A DNA stretch of 64,000 nucleotides, taken from positions 1,798,001 through 1,862,000 of the forward strand of contig NZ_LGIW01000015.1 in the NCBI RefSeq assembly GCF_001275385.1. The letters run 5' to 3'. Below the pieces are notes generated by a model. That model was not told the DNA's origin, did not search any database, and saw only the letters and a program-made list of their open reading frames with translations. Positions 16,594 to 24,950 of the stretch are shown here, in pieces; position 1 is the stretch's first letter, and every line of letters begins with the position of its first letter. Position numbers and translations under genes: made by a program. The stretch is from Exiguobacterium sp. BMC-KP (GTDB taxonomy: Bacteria; Bacillota; Bacilli; Exiguobacteriales; Exiguobacteriaceae).

Positions 16594-17859
16594 TCAAAAC
16601 TGAACGTAGAAAACTGCCCCGCCACCACTCCGGTCACGGACACCGTACTCGAATTGATGACTATCAAGAATCATTCGACTAATCGCAAGACCAAGTCCGT
16701 GTCCGGCACTGCCTTCTTGTTTGACGTAGACGTCCCAAATCGTTGCCCGGTCCTCAATGCGAACTCCTACTCCCTCATCTTCGACCGTCAATTCGTCATC
16801 CGTTAAACGAACGGTGACCGTTCCACCGACTGGTGAAGCAAACCGCGCGTTCATCAGGAAGTTAATCAAAACACGTTCGAACATTCGTGGATCAAGGGAC
16901 TGCCTCATCGAATGAAGATCCGTCGCAAGCGTCAGTCCTGCTTGCGTGAATGTTCCGCGCAGGCGTTCGACCGTCATCGATACGAGTTCATCAAGTGCTA
17001 CCTCCTTCTTTTCAAGCGGCATCCGTCCACCGGCAAGCTTTGAATAAAGTAACGTCTCATCAATCAGATGACCAAGTCGATCCGTCTCCTCGATGATGCT
17101 CGTCGTCACGTCGGGCAGTTCGGCGACAGGAATAACACCTGCTGCAAGCGCCTCGGTCTCGTTTCGGATGATTGCGAGTGGTGTCCGCAAGTCGTGTGTG
17201 ATCCCGGCAATGAACGTCTTTTGTAGATGATCCTTCTGTTTCAGTTGTGTCTGCATCTCATCAACCGCGTCAATTAATTCGCCGACTTCATCTTTCGGTC
17301 GCGCTGGCAGGACGACATCCATTTCGCCGGCACCAATCTTTTGAGCGACGGACCGAAGTGTGACGATCGGTCGCGTCAAGTGCCGTCCCATATAGTAAGC
17401 AAGCAAGGATGCCAGCAGTAACGTCACGAGTAAGGCAAGTCCGATTGCGATATAGACACCGTCGAGGGCACTACTCGCAAGCGGTGCTTGGCGAACCGTC
17501 GTGATGCGGGTTCCGTCAACGGTCAGCTGATACGTCAGTAACCGTTCGTCTTGAACTTCGATGACATCTTCTTTCTTTAAATCATCGAGAAGTGGTAACC
17601 GTCCAGCGGGTCCGCGCGCGCCAATGCGTTGCGTCAATCCGTCCGTCGTCAAAAATCCTTGGATATCACGTGGAATCGGAGTGTCTGCCTCAAGGGACTG
17701 TTTGATGATGTTCGCTTCCCGCGCCAGTTGGTCATACCGTTCGCCTTCCGCAAACCGATTGACGAGAAACGCCGTCAAGACGAAACTGAGAACACCCATG
17801 ACCAGCAACGGACCGACGACAGCGTATAAGAACTTTCGCATCAAAGAACGTCGTTTCAT
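16594..17859 (-). CDS. Sensor histidine kinase with HAMP domain
   Basis: A 421-residue kinase. Two membrane helices (about residues 9-32 and 132-158) flank an extracytoplasmic domain of about 100 residues. HAMP follows (about 160-212), then the phosphorylation helix FIAGITHDLRTPLAII and the ATPase domain (MNARFASPVGG for the N box, VEDEGVGVRIED for G1, GHGLGLAISRMIL for G2). Its GTG/ATG start overlaps the response-regulator stop (ATGA). The external domain is not a recognised type. The gene pair faces a secreted repeat protein across a 130-base gap, so an envelope signal is plausible. Confidence 0.92.
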   Translation of the reverse strand: MKRRSLMRKFLYAVVGPLLVMGVLSFVLTAFLVNRFAEGERYDQLAREANIIKQSLEADTPIPRDIQGFLTTDGLTQRIGARGPAGRLPLLDDLKKEDVIEVQDERLLTYQLTVDGTRITTVRQAPLASSALDGVYIAIGLALLVTLLLASLLAYYMGRHLTRPIVTLRSVAQKIGAGEMDVVLPARPKDEVGELIDAVDEMQTQLKQKDHLQKTFIAGITHDLRTPLAIIRNETEALAAGVIPVAELPDVTTSIIEETDRLGHLIDETLLYSKLAGGRMPLEKKEVALDELVSMTVERLRGTFTQAGLTLATDLHSMRQSLDPRMFERVLINFLMNARFASPVGGTVTVRLTDDELTVEDEGVGVRIEDRATIWDVYVKQEGSAGHGLGLAISRMILDSHQFEYGVRDRSGGGAVFYVQF

Positions 17860-18512
17860 TCAATCGCCTCCAATCGATAGCCGACCCGGTGCACTGTCTT
17901 CAATTGTTGTTTAATGACGGGTAACTTGTCGCGCAGTTGCTTGACGTGCGTATCGACGGTCCGTGTATCGCCACCGAATGCATAGCCCCAGACATCGTCA
18001 AGAATTTGATCCCGACTGAGTGCCTCACCGAGATGTTCAATAAAGTAAAGCAACAGTTCGAATTCCATCTTCGCGAGACTGACCACGCGTTCACCGGTTT
18101 TCACTTGGCGTCCCTTTTCATCAATCGTCAAGTCACCGAACGCATAGCGAGCGACCGGACGAACTTTTAATGCCCGCTCGAGCCGGATCGTCAACTCCTT
18201 CAGGACGACCGGTTTGACGAGGTAATCATCAGCACCAAGTTCGAGTCCGAAGACACGATCATCTGCCTCCCCGCGCGACGTCATCATGAAGACGACCGGT
18301 GGCTGAACTTGTGATTTGATGCCTGGCACGAGCGACCAACCGTCTCCGTCCGGTAAACGGACGTCGATCAAGACGGCGTCAAATGCTGTCGTCAGGCACT
18401 GTTTCGCCTCTGCTAACGAACCGGCAATCGTTACCTCATACGCATGGTGACGCAGGAAGCGTGCTGTCACCTGTGCTAACTTTTGTTCATCTTCAATTAA
18501 TAGTACGTTCAT
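17856..18512 (-). CDS. OmpR-family response regulator
   Basis: A 218-residue regulator: receiver domain with the acidic pair in LLIEDEQK, phospho-Asp in VLIDVRLPDGDGW near residue 51 and Lys in DYLVKPVVLKEL, then a winged-helix domain (about 123-218, ending HRVGYRLEAIE). I choose the ATG at 18512 because GGAGG lies 7 bases upstream; another ATG at 18518 directly abuts that site. It is paired with the kinase at 16594-17859. The likely target is the intergenic tandem repeat at 18560-18603. Confidence 0.93.
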   Translation of the reverse strand: MNVLLIEDEQKLAQVTARFLRHHAYEVTIAGSLAEAKQCLTTAFDAVLIDVRLPDGDGWSLVPGIKSQVQPPVVFMMTSRGEADDRVFGLELGADDYLVKPVVLKELTIRLERALKVRPVARYAFGDLTIDEKGRQVKTGERVVSLAKMEFELLLYFIEHLGEALSRDQILDDVWGYAFGGDTRTVDTHVKQLRDKLPVIKQQLKTVHRVGYRLEAIE

Positions 18513-18559
18513 TGTCATCCCTCCACTAGTAGTGTAACGTCTTTTTATCCGCATTTGCC

Positions 18560-18603
18560 TTTCTTCGCAGTTTCTTTGCAACTTCCTCACAACTTCTCTT
18601 TCG
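18560..18603 (+). promoter_or_regulatory. Four 11-bp direct repeats, likely OmpR-family operator
   Basis: Consecutive units TTTCTTCGCAG, TTTCTTTGCAA, CTTCCTCACAA and CTTCTCTTTCG follow each other with exact 11-base spacing, about one DNA turn, the usual layout of OmpR/PhoB-family sites. They end 8 bases before a -10-like TACCAT (18612-18617) of the plus-strand gene at 18643, covering the place of its -35 element. This is the activator arrangement. Confidence 0.65.
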
Positions 18604-18642
18604 TGACCCTCTACCATAAAAGGTGAAAGGAGTGATCATCCC

Positions 18643-19797
18643 ATGACATTCAAAAAACAATGGATCACTGCATTGACAATTAGCGCATTAACAGTTGGAG
18701 GAGCATCCGCATACGCTGCGACGAACGATGACTCGAGCACGACAAAACAAGCGAAACACGGGCACCACTTCGAAGGTATGAAAAAACAAGACATGACGTT
18801 ACTCTTGAAAAAATTAAACCTGACACAAGCCGAGGCTGACGCTGCCCGGGAGAAAGGACAATCGATCGCTGATCTCGCGAAAGCAAAGGGGATCTCGTTC
18901 GCCGATTACAAGAAGGCTGAACTCGCGGCAGCGAAGGAACAGCTCGCAAGTCTCGTCAAATCCGGTGACTTAACGAAAACACAAGCTGCTGACATGCTGA
19001 AGCGTCAGACGGAACGATTCAGTGGCGTCAAGAGCTACGCTGAACTAAAAGAGAAGATGCCGATGGGTCGCCACGGCGGACCCGGTTTCTTTAATGAATC
19101 GTTGATCGCAGACGTTTTGAAGGCACTCGGACTGAGCCAGTCAAAATTCGACGCCGCTAATCAATCACTTGCTGCCTACGCGAAAGCACAATCAATCAAG
19201 TTCGCCGATTACAAAAAAGCGTTACTCGCGGCACAGACAAGCGAACTCAATCAACTCGTCAAAGATGGGAAGATGACGAAAAAACAAGCAACGGAAATCA
19301 AGTCCCGTCTGACAGAGGAATACAAGGATGCGAAGAGCTACGACGATCTTCCGGATCGCGGCGAACACGGCAAGCGCGGTGACCATGGACCAGGCGGTGT
19401 CTTCGGTGACTCGACGTCAGCGATTTTAAAAGCACTTGGACTCGATGAGGCGAAATTCGAAGCTGCAGAGCAATCCTTACCTGAATTTGCGGAAGCGAAC
19501 AAGATTGCTTACGCGGATTTCGAGAAAGCCGTTCTCAACGCTCAAAATGCTGCCGTCGATCAACAAGTCAAAGATGGTAAGCTGACTGAAAAACAAGCGA
19601 AACAAATCAAGGAACACATTCAGTCTCGAGCGGATGCTGTCTCAAGCTATGCTGACCTCAAGAAAGGTCCAGCACGTGATGGTCACGGTCCAGGACACGG
19701 ACATGGTCCGGACAGTGGCATGGGACCAGGCGCACCGGATCAAGGAGCCGATACGGACCCGAACGTCAGTGACACTTCGGTCGATTTAGCGATTTAA
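18643..19797 (+). CDS. Secreted triple-repeat His/Gly-rich protein
   Basis: A 384-residue protein with signal peptide MTFKKQWITALTISALTVGGASAYA. The mature part has three homologous helical units of about 100-115 residues. Each has a LLKKLNLTQ or LKALGL segment, an I-x-(F/Y)-A-D-(Y/F)-(K/E)-K-A helix, a G-x-(L/M)-T-x-x-Q-A segment and a closing SYADLK. The linkers and C-terminal tail are rich in His, Gly and Asp (GRHGGPG, RGEHGKRGDHGPGG, GHGPGHGHGPDSG), suggesting metal binding. Single units resemble short helical repeats seen in Firmicute exported proteins. It is divergent from a two-component system, as CpxP/Spy-type sensors of envelope state are in other bacteria; that analogy is inference. 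Confidence 0.8.
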   Translation: MTFKKQWITALTISALTVGGASAYAATNDDSSTTKQAKHGHHFEGMKKQDMTLLLKKLNLTQAEADAAREKGQSIADLAKAKGISFADYKKAELAAAKEQLASLVKSGDLTKTQAADMLKRQTERFSGVKSYAELKEKMPMGRHGGPGFFNESLIADVLKALGLSQSKFDAANQSLAAYAKAQSIKFADYKKALLAAQTSELNQLVKDGKMTKKQATEIKSRLTEEYKDAKSYDDLPDRGEHGKRGDHGPGGVFGDSTSAILKALGLDEAKFEAAEQSLPEFAEANKIAYADFEKAVLNAQNAAVDQQVKDGKLTEKQAKQIKEHIQSRADAVSSYADLKKGPARDGHGPGHGHGPDSGMGPGAPDQGADTDPNVSDTSVDLAI

Positions 19798-19804
19798 CAT
19801 ATAA

Positions 19805-19837
19805 AACGAAGCTCTCGCAGCAGAGCTTCGTTTTTTG
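19805..19837 (+). terminator. Terminator of the repeat-protein gene
   Basis: AACGAAGCTCT, 5-base loop, AGAGCTTCGTT followed by T-run, 8 bases after the stop. Confidence 0.9.
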
Positions 19838-19931
19838 TTGTGATTGATCTCTTAATTTTGAAATAAAATTGCACCATTTTCTAACTTTTCATTCGTTTTT
19901 TTGAAATAATAGTCTATTGTTTGAAGAATCG

Positions 19932-19980
19932 TTGCAACGAAGCCGTCCTTCATCCGATAGTAACACTGAAGCGTTACTAT
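19932..19980 (+). promoter_or_regulatory. Promoter-like region with an 8-bp inverted repeat before the c-di-GMP phosphodiesterase gene
   Basis: TTGCAA (19932-19937), 18 bases, GATAGT (19956-19961) could be a promoter. An inverted repeat ATAGTAAC-N8-GTTACTAT (19957-19980) starts inside the -10 and ends 3 bases before the GGAGG ribosome site. It may be an operator or an RNA hairpin controlling translation. The TCCGATAG around 19953 also resembles a SigD -10, but the matching -35 is weak. Confidence 0.4.
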
Positions 19981-19996
19981 GTATGGAGGTGAAGAG

Positions 19997-22819
19997 ATGG
20001 CGTTTTTTGAGGCCATGAAAACGATCCGACGTTCTGCTAAGACACCCATTCACATCGGTGGACTAGAAGTGACACGTCTTGAACAATCAGAAGCCTTTTT
20101 CCATCATCAAACCGATGCGATTTTTGTATTTGATGCAGCTGGTACGATCATCTATTTCAATGAACATCTACCAGAAATCCTAGGATACTCAGAACACACC
20201 TTATACGAGCACTTTTCCGTTTTTAATCCTCCGGATCAGATGGAGGCGGTCTCGCAGTTTTTCCAGCGCGCGTTACAAGGGGAAACCGTCCATTATACGG
20301 CGAGGGGACTGCATGCCGACCAACACCTCGTTACGTTAAAAATTACGAATATGCCGATTGAACAAGATGGACATATCATCGGTGTCTACGGCGTCGCACG
20401 CGACTTGACACGTGAAAAACAACTCGAAGAAGACGTCTCAACGATTCGCTCTCAATTGGAATTGACAGAACAGGTGCCCGAATTAGTTCTATTTTATTAT
20501 GACTTACGATCTCATCAAATCGAGTCTTCGCCCTCACTTTTCAAGTTTCTCGGTTTAAGGGAAGACCAGTCATCAATCGAGCAAAAACGATTACTCGAGC
20601 GGATCCATCCATGGGATTTTGATCCACTCCGTTTCGAATTCGAACGGATGGCAGCAGGGAAGCAAGATCAGTTTGAACAAGAACTATCTTTATTGACGTC
20701 AGATGGTTCTTACCAATTACTTCGTCTGAAAGCTTCACGTCGCGCAGGTCATGCGCATCAGGCGTCCATCGTGTTGTATGACTTGTCAGAAATCGATGCG
20801 GCTCGTCAACAATTGAAGATGGAGCGCGCTCAAGCCCGTGAAATTTATGAGGCTGTGAATGCAGCAATCTCACAAATTGACTTGACGACCGGAAGAATCT
20901 TATTTCATTCGCAAGGTTTTTTACACATCTACGAAGAATTACCCAAAAATTTGATTTTAAATGATACGTGGTTATTGTCTCGAATTGATCCTCGTGATCA
21001 CGATGCGATGCGAAAGTTCACGCAACGCTTGTTACAAGGGCATGCGGGCACACTACAGTACCGTCTCCGTTTTCCCGATGGACGGATTAAATGGGTCGAA
21101 GATCAACAAATCCCAGTCTTCCAGTCGGACGGATCGATTGCCTATTCCAATAGTGTTTTGCATGACATCACGTTACAAAAAGCATACGAAGAACAGTTAC
21201 GGCAACTTGCTCTTCGAGACGTCGTGACTGGTCTTCCAAATCGCCAAGCACTGATCGAGACGATTGAATCATGGCAAGCGCTCGATATTCCTTTTTTCGT
21301 TCTATCAGTTTCGTTCAACCGTATTACGGAAATCAATAATGCGTTCGGTCACGGCTCCGGCGATCAATGGCTTCAAGCAACAGCAGCCCGCTTAAATGAT
21401 GTCAAGCCGGACGAGGTCTTTCTTGGTCACCTCGGTGGGGATGAATATGCACTGCTCGTCTCGACCGACTATGAACAAGACGTCACGCCGTGTGCGGAAA
21501 GACTACTTACGATCTCGACACAACCGATTTCAATTGAGCCCTATGCCTTGTTCGCCCGGGTGTCAATCGGTATCAGTCGCTATCCTCAAGACAGCACGGA
21601 CGCCGTTGAGTTATTAAAGCATTCTTATACAGCACTAAGACGCTCGAGACGCGACGATCACAGTGCATTTCATCACTACGCTTCGAATCTCGACATTGAC
21701 TATTACCGACGCTATCGTTTGGAGCAGGACTTGCATTATGCGATCGAACGCGATCAGTTATTCCTCGAGTACCAACCAAAGGTCGATAGCTGGACGGGTA
21801 AGATTGTTGGGATGGAAGCATTGATCCGCTGGCAGCATCCGGAATGGGGACGGATCCCGCCGAACGATTTCATCCCGCTTTCTGAAGAAAGTGCGCTGCA
21901 TATCGACATTGGGGATTGGGTCCTCGAGACAGCCTGCCGGACAATGAAAGAGTGGTCTAAGACAGGTGCCTCACTTGTACCGATTTCGATCAATGTCTCA
22001 CCAAAACGGCTGTTGATACCAGGCTTCGACCATCAAATCGAACAGACCTTATCACGGTATGCGCTCGACCCAATCCTACTTGAACTAGAAATCACAGAAG
22101 CCGCCCTCATCATGGATGATCCGATGACGAGTCGGACGCTTGAATCAGTCAGTGCCCTCGGTGTTCGAATCGCCTTAGATGATTTCGGAAAAGGCTACTC
22201 CTCGATGGTCTATTTGCAACGCTATCCAATTGACGTCATCAAGATTGATCGACAATTCGCGACGCACATTTACGATGACCTAAAAGCACAAGCCATCGTC
22301 AAAAGTATCTTATACATGGCAAACGAATTTAATCTGCATGTCGTTGCAGAAGGAATCGAAACGATTCAGCAGCTCGATACGTTCCGGATGCTCGAATGCC
22401 CACGCATCCAAGGCTATCTTTTCAGTCGACCTGTTCCGAGTGATGTGATGGAAGGATTTTTAATTCGAGAAATTCTCTATCCCATCGAAGCCTGTGCGCT
22501 AGCGAGTGACACCGTTCCACGCTTTTCTGTTCCTGGAAAGATTCGGATGTTGACGCATCATACGGAATCCTTCACCCTCGCTTTTTCTGACTTAGAGGCG
22601 CATCAGACAAGTACAAGGGCGTTGTATTTCTCGACTGAGACACCCCTTCCTTCACATGCAGCAACGTGTGAGATTCGCTTGAACGAAGGGCTTCAACTCG
22701 TCACCTGTACCGTTACGATCATCGACCAACTTGATGGACAATATGTCGGAGAATATGCAAATGCAACAGAAGCAGAACAGATCATGCGCTTTTTCCAATC
22801 GTTACGTTATACCTCTTGA
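19997..22819 (+). CDS. PAS-PAS-PAS-GGDEF(degenerate)-EAL c-di-GMP phosphodiesterase
   Basis: A 940-residue soluble protein. Three PAS-type domains (about residues 20-130, 150-260 and 280-395) precede a GGDEF-like domain (about 400-565), an EAL domain (about 575-825) and an unassigned tail of about 110 residues. The GGDEF part is GGDEY (near 479), and the metal-binding DLD is replaced by SFN (VLSVSFNRITEINN), so cyclase activity is unlikely. The EAL domain keeps its catalytic set: MEALIRWQHP, SINVSP, LEITE, ALDDFGKGYSS, IKIDR, AEGIE and QGYLFSRP. It should hydrolyse c-di-GMP, perhaps regulated by PAS ligands and GTP. The ATG at 19997 has GGAGG 7 bases upstream. The gene is monocistronic. Confidence 0.93.
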   Translation: MAFFEAMKTIRRSAKTPIHIGGLEVTRLEQSEAFFHHQTDAIFVFDAAGTIIYFNEHLPEILGYSEHTLYEHFSVFNPPDQMEAVSQFFQRALQGETVHYTARGLHADQHLVTLKITNMPIEQDGHIIGVYGVARDLTREKQLEEDVSTIRSQLELTEQVPELVLFYYDLRSHQIESSPSLFKFLGLREDQSSIEQKRLLERIHPWDFDPLRFEFERMAAGKQDQFEQELSLLTSDGSYQLLRLKASRRAGHAHQASIVLYDLSEIDAARQQLKMERAQAREIYEAVNAAISQIDLTTGRILFHSQGFLHIYEELPKNLILNDTWLLSRIDPRDHDAMRKFTQRLLQGHAGTLQYRLRFPDGRIKWVEDQQIPVFQSDGSIAYSNSVLHDITLQKAYEEQLRQLALRDVVTGLPNRQALIETIESWQALDIPFFVLSVSFNRITEINNAFGHGSGDQWLQATAARLNDVKPDEVFLGHLGGDEYALLVSTDYEQDVTPCAERLLTISTQPISIEPYALFARVSIGISRYPQDSTDAVELLKHSYTALRRSRRDDHSAFHHYASNLDIDYYRRYRLEQDLHYAIERDQLFLEYQPKVDSWTGKIVGMEALIRWQHPEWGRIPPNDFIPLSEESALHIDIGDWVLETACRTMKEWSKTGASLVPISINVSPKRLLIPGFDHQIEQTLSRYALDPILLELEITEAALIMDDPMTSRTLESVSALGVRIALDDFGKGYSSMVYLQRYPIDVIKIDRQFATHIYDDLKAQAIVKSILYMANEFNLHVVAEGIETIQQLDTFRMLECPRIQGYLFSRPVPSDVMEGFLIREILYPIEACALASDTVPRFSVPGKIRMLTHHTESFTLAFSDLEAHQTSTRALYFSTETPLPSHAATCEIRLNEGLQLVTCTVTIIDQLDGQYVGEYANATEAEQIMRFFQSLRYTS

Positions 22820-22825
22820 CTCGTT

Positions 22826-22861
22826 CACGAAGACGTTCACAGACGTCTTCGTGCTTTTTTT
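22826..22861 (+). terminator. Terminator of the phosphodiesterase gene
   Basis: CACGAAGACGT, 6-base loop, ACGTCTTCGTG followed by CTTTTTTT on the plus strand, 7 bases after the stop. Confidence 0.9.
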
Positions 22862-22906
22862 GTTATAGTAATCTTAAAGTAATTTACTCTAGATGGGAGG
22901 AATGGC

Positions 22907-23788
22907 ATGCAGTCTCCACTACGGATGAAACATCATCGTCGTTCGACGAAAGGTCAACTCTTTCGGCGTCTCCTCATGCTAACGATCGGTGCCATCATCT
23001 TTGCAATTGGACTGAAAGGATTCTTAGTCCCCAATAATATCATCGATGGTGGAATCGTCGGGATTTCGATCATTGGTTCGAAAGTCACAGATACGACTCT
23101 TGCGCTGTGGCTGTTCTTCTTGAACATCCCGTTCATCTTCTTCGGCTATAAACAGATCGGGAAGACATTTGCCTTGTCGACTTTATACGCAATCTTCATC
23201 ATGGCGATTGCTACAAAACTACTTGAGCATATCGGACCGTTAACGAGCGTCGACTTGCTCGCGACCGTCTTCGGCGGACTGATTCTCGGGATCGGCGTCG
23301 GGATCGTCATCCGGTCGAGTGGTTCACTCGACGGAACAGAGATTCTTGCGGTCTCCTTTAGCCGTTCGACACCATTTTCGGTCGGTGAGATCGTGATGTT
23401 CTTCAACGTCTTCATCCTAGGTGCCGCTGGTTTCGTCTTTGGATGGGACCGGGCGATGTATTCCTTGATTACATATTTCGTCGCTTTCAAGACGATTGAC
23501 GTCGTTATCGATGGTCTCGATCAATCGAAAAGCGTCTGGATCATCTCTGAGAACTATGAAGAGATTGGTCTTGCAATCATGGACCGACTCGGTCGGAGTA
23601 TGACGTATTTAAACGGAGAAGGTGCCTTTACGGGTGACGGGAAGAAAGTCATTTTCTGTGTCATTAGTCGTTTGGAAGAATCGAAGTTGAAGGACATCGT
23701 TCGTGATTTTGATGAACAAGCCTTTATTGCAATTGGCAACATCCATGATGTCCATGGCGGTCGCTTCAAGAAAAAAGATATCCATTAA
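22907..23788 (+). CDS. YitT family membrane protein (DUF161 plus DUF2179)
   Basis: A 293-residue protein with five or six membrane helices in the first 190 residues (LTIGAIIFAIGLKGFLVPNNIIDGG is the family hallmark, and FGGLILGIGVGIVIRSSGSLDGTEIL the second). A cytoplasmic DUF2179 domain (about 200-290) ends with the DVHGGRFKK motif. DUF2179 domains may bind nucleotides. The transported substrate is unknown. The start has a GGGAGG site. A hydrolase gene follows after 23 bases, so the two may share a transcript. Confidence 0.9.
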   Translation: MQSPLRMKHHRRSTKGQLFRRLLMLTIGAIIFAIGLKGFLVPNNIIDGGIVGISIIGSKVTDTTLALWLFFLNIPFIFFGYKQIGKTFALSTLYAIFIMAIATKLLEHIGPLTSVDLLATVFGGLILGIGVGIVIRSSGSLDGTEILAVSFSRSTPFSVGEIVMFFNVFILGAAGFVFGWDRAMYSLITYFVAFKTIDVVIDGLDQSKSVWIISENYEEIGLAIMDRLGRSMTYLNGEGAFTGDGKKVIFCVISRLEESKLKDIVRDFDEQAFIAIGNIHDVHGGRFKKKDIH

Positions 23789-23811
23789 CCGAACGAAAGG
23801 AAGGAACGCGG

Positions 23812-24708
23812 GTGTGGAAAAAACATCGTAAAAAAATCATCGCGACTATCGTCATCATCATCACCTTTGTCGTCGTCATCATCGTTGGTATTTCAGGTTA
23901 CGTCGGCTCATCATTGACGCAACCTGAACGAGAGGCACTGACGACGAATCCAAAGAAGGCAGAAAATCTAGAATATGAGGACGTGACATTCCGGTCCTAT
24001 AAAGACCGGACCCGCCTATCCGGCTGGTGGATGCCGAGCGAGGATGCGAAGCTGACGATTGTCTTTGCCCATGGATACGGTAAAAATCGGGAGCAAGAAG
24101 ATGTTCCAGTCCTACCGCTCTTTAAAAAATTTCATGATGCTGGCTACAATGTGCTGACGTTTGATTTCCGGGGTTCTGGTAAATCTGACGGCAAACGCGT
24201 CACAGTCGGAGCAAAGGAACAAGATGATTTACTAACAGCTGTTCGTTATGCGAAATCACGCTCGTCGAAGCCAGTTGTACTTTACGGCATCTCAATGGGA
24301 GCTGCGACTTCGCTCGTCACCGCTCCAAATGCTGATGTCGTCGGTGTCATTGCCGATAGTCCATTTAGCGATCTCGAAAACTATCTTGCTACCAATCTAC
24401 CAGTTTGGAGCGGTTTACCAAACTTCCCATTTACACCGATCATTCTAGAAATCACGCCCCCACTAACAGGATTAAATCCAGAACGCGTCAAACCGGTGGA
24501 ATCCGTCCGGCGGATTGAGTATCCAATCCTTTTGATCCACGGGAAGGATGACGATGCGATTCCGGTGACAGAAAGTATGAAGATTCAAAAGGCAGCCCCA
24601 CGATCGGAACTTTATGTGACAGAGAACGGTGGTCATGTTCAATCGTATGCCCATGATCGAAAAGCCTATGAAGAGAAGGTACTCGCATACTTATCTGATC
24701 TACACTGA
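23812..24708 (+). CDS. Membrane-anchored alpha/beta hydrolase (YqkD-like)
   Basis: A 298-residue protein starting at GTG with an AAGGAA site. A single N-terminal membrane helix (about residues 9-30) anchors it facing outward. The hydrolase fold has the nucleophile elbow YGISMGAA (Ser near 162), an acid in HGKDDDAI (near 245) and His in ENGGHVQSY (near 275), a complete Ser-Asp-His triad. The family hydrolyses esters or acyl groups; the substrate is unknown. It sits between YitT and a 55-residue membrane protein, 14 bases apart, which suggests a three-gene operon ended at 24941. Confidence 0.9.
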   Translation: MWKKHRKKIIATIVIIITFVVVIIVGISGYVGSSLTQPEREALTTNPKKAENLEYEDVTFRSYKDRTRLSGWWMPSEDAKLTIVFAHGYGKNREQEDVPVLPLFKKFHDAGYNVLTFDFRGSGKSDGKRVTVGAKEQDDLLTAVRYAKSRSSKPVVLYGISMGAATSLVTAPNADVVGVIADSPFSDLENYLATNLPVWSGLPNFPFTPIILEITPPLTGLNPERVKPVESVRRIEYPILLIHGKDDDAIPVTESMKIQKAAPRSELYVTENGGHVQSYAHDRKAYEEKVLAYLSDLH

Positions 24709-24722
24709 CAGGAGGAAATCGG

Positions 24723-24890
24723 ATGCAACAACTCTCCTTGTTCTTGACGTTCTTCATCGCACTGGCGGTCATGGGGATCGGTTTATTCGTTTCGCGACGT
24801 GCCGGTTATCGGTTCCCTTATGGACGAGCGATCCTCCTCATTTGGATCGGTTCTGCACTGATTGGATTAACATTGTACGTCTTACGCTGA
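24723..24890 (+). CDS. Small two-helix membrane protein (55 residues)
   Basis: The reading frame starts at an ATG 7 bases after an AGGAGG site and 14 bases after the hydrolase stop. It encodes two hydrophobic helices (LFLTFFIALAVMGIGLFVS and ILLIWIGSALIGLTLYVL) joined by a basic loop with RRAGYRFPYGR. The strong ribosome site, tight spacing and terminator 10 bases after the stop support a real gene. No family is recognised; it may assist the hydrolase or YitT. Confidence 0.65.
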   Translation: MQQLSLFLTFFIALAVMGIGLFVSRRAGYRFPYGRAILLIWIGSALIGLTLYVLR

Positions 24891-24899
24891 GACACAAAG

Positions 24900-24941
24900 C
24901 AGCCGTCCGCTTCCCTTAGGGAAACGGACGGCTACTTTTTT
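24900..24941. terminator. Bidirectional terminator
   Basis: AGCCGTCCG, 13-base loop containing CCCTTAGGG, CGGACGGCT and a T-run. It lies between convergent genes. Confidence 0.88.
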
Positions 24942-24950
24942 AATGTAAGC

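Noticed and set aside
22816-23037. Plus-strand frame overlapping the start of YitT
   Set aside because: It crosses a terminator hairpin and overlaps the YitT start; no ribosome site.
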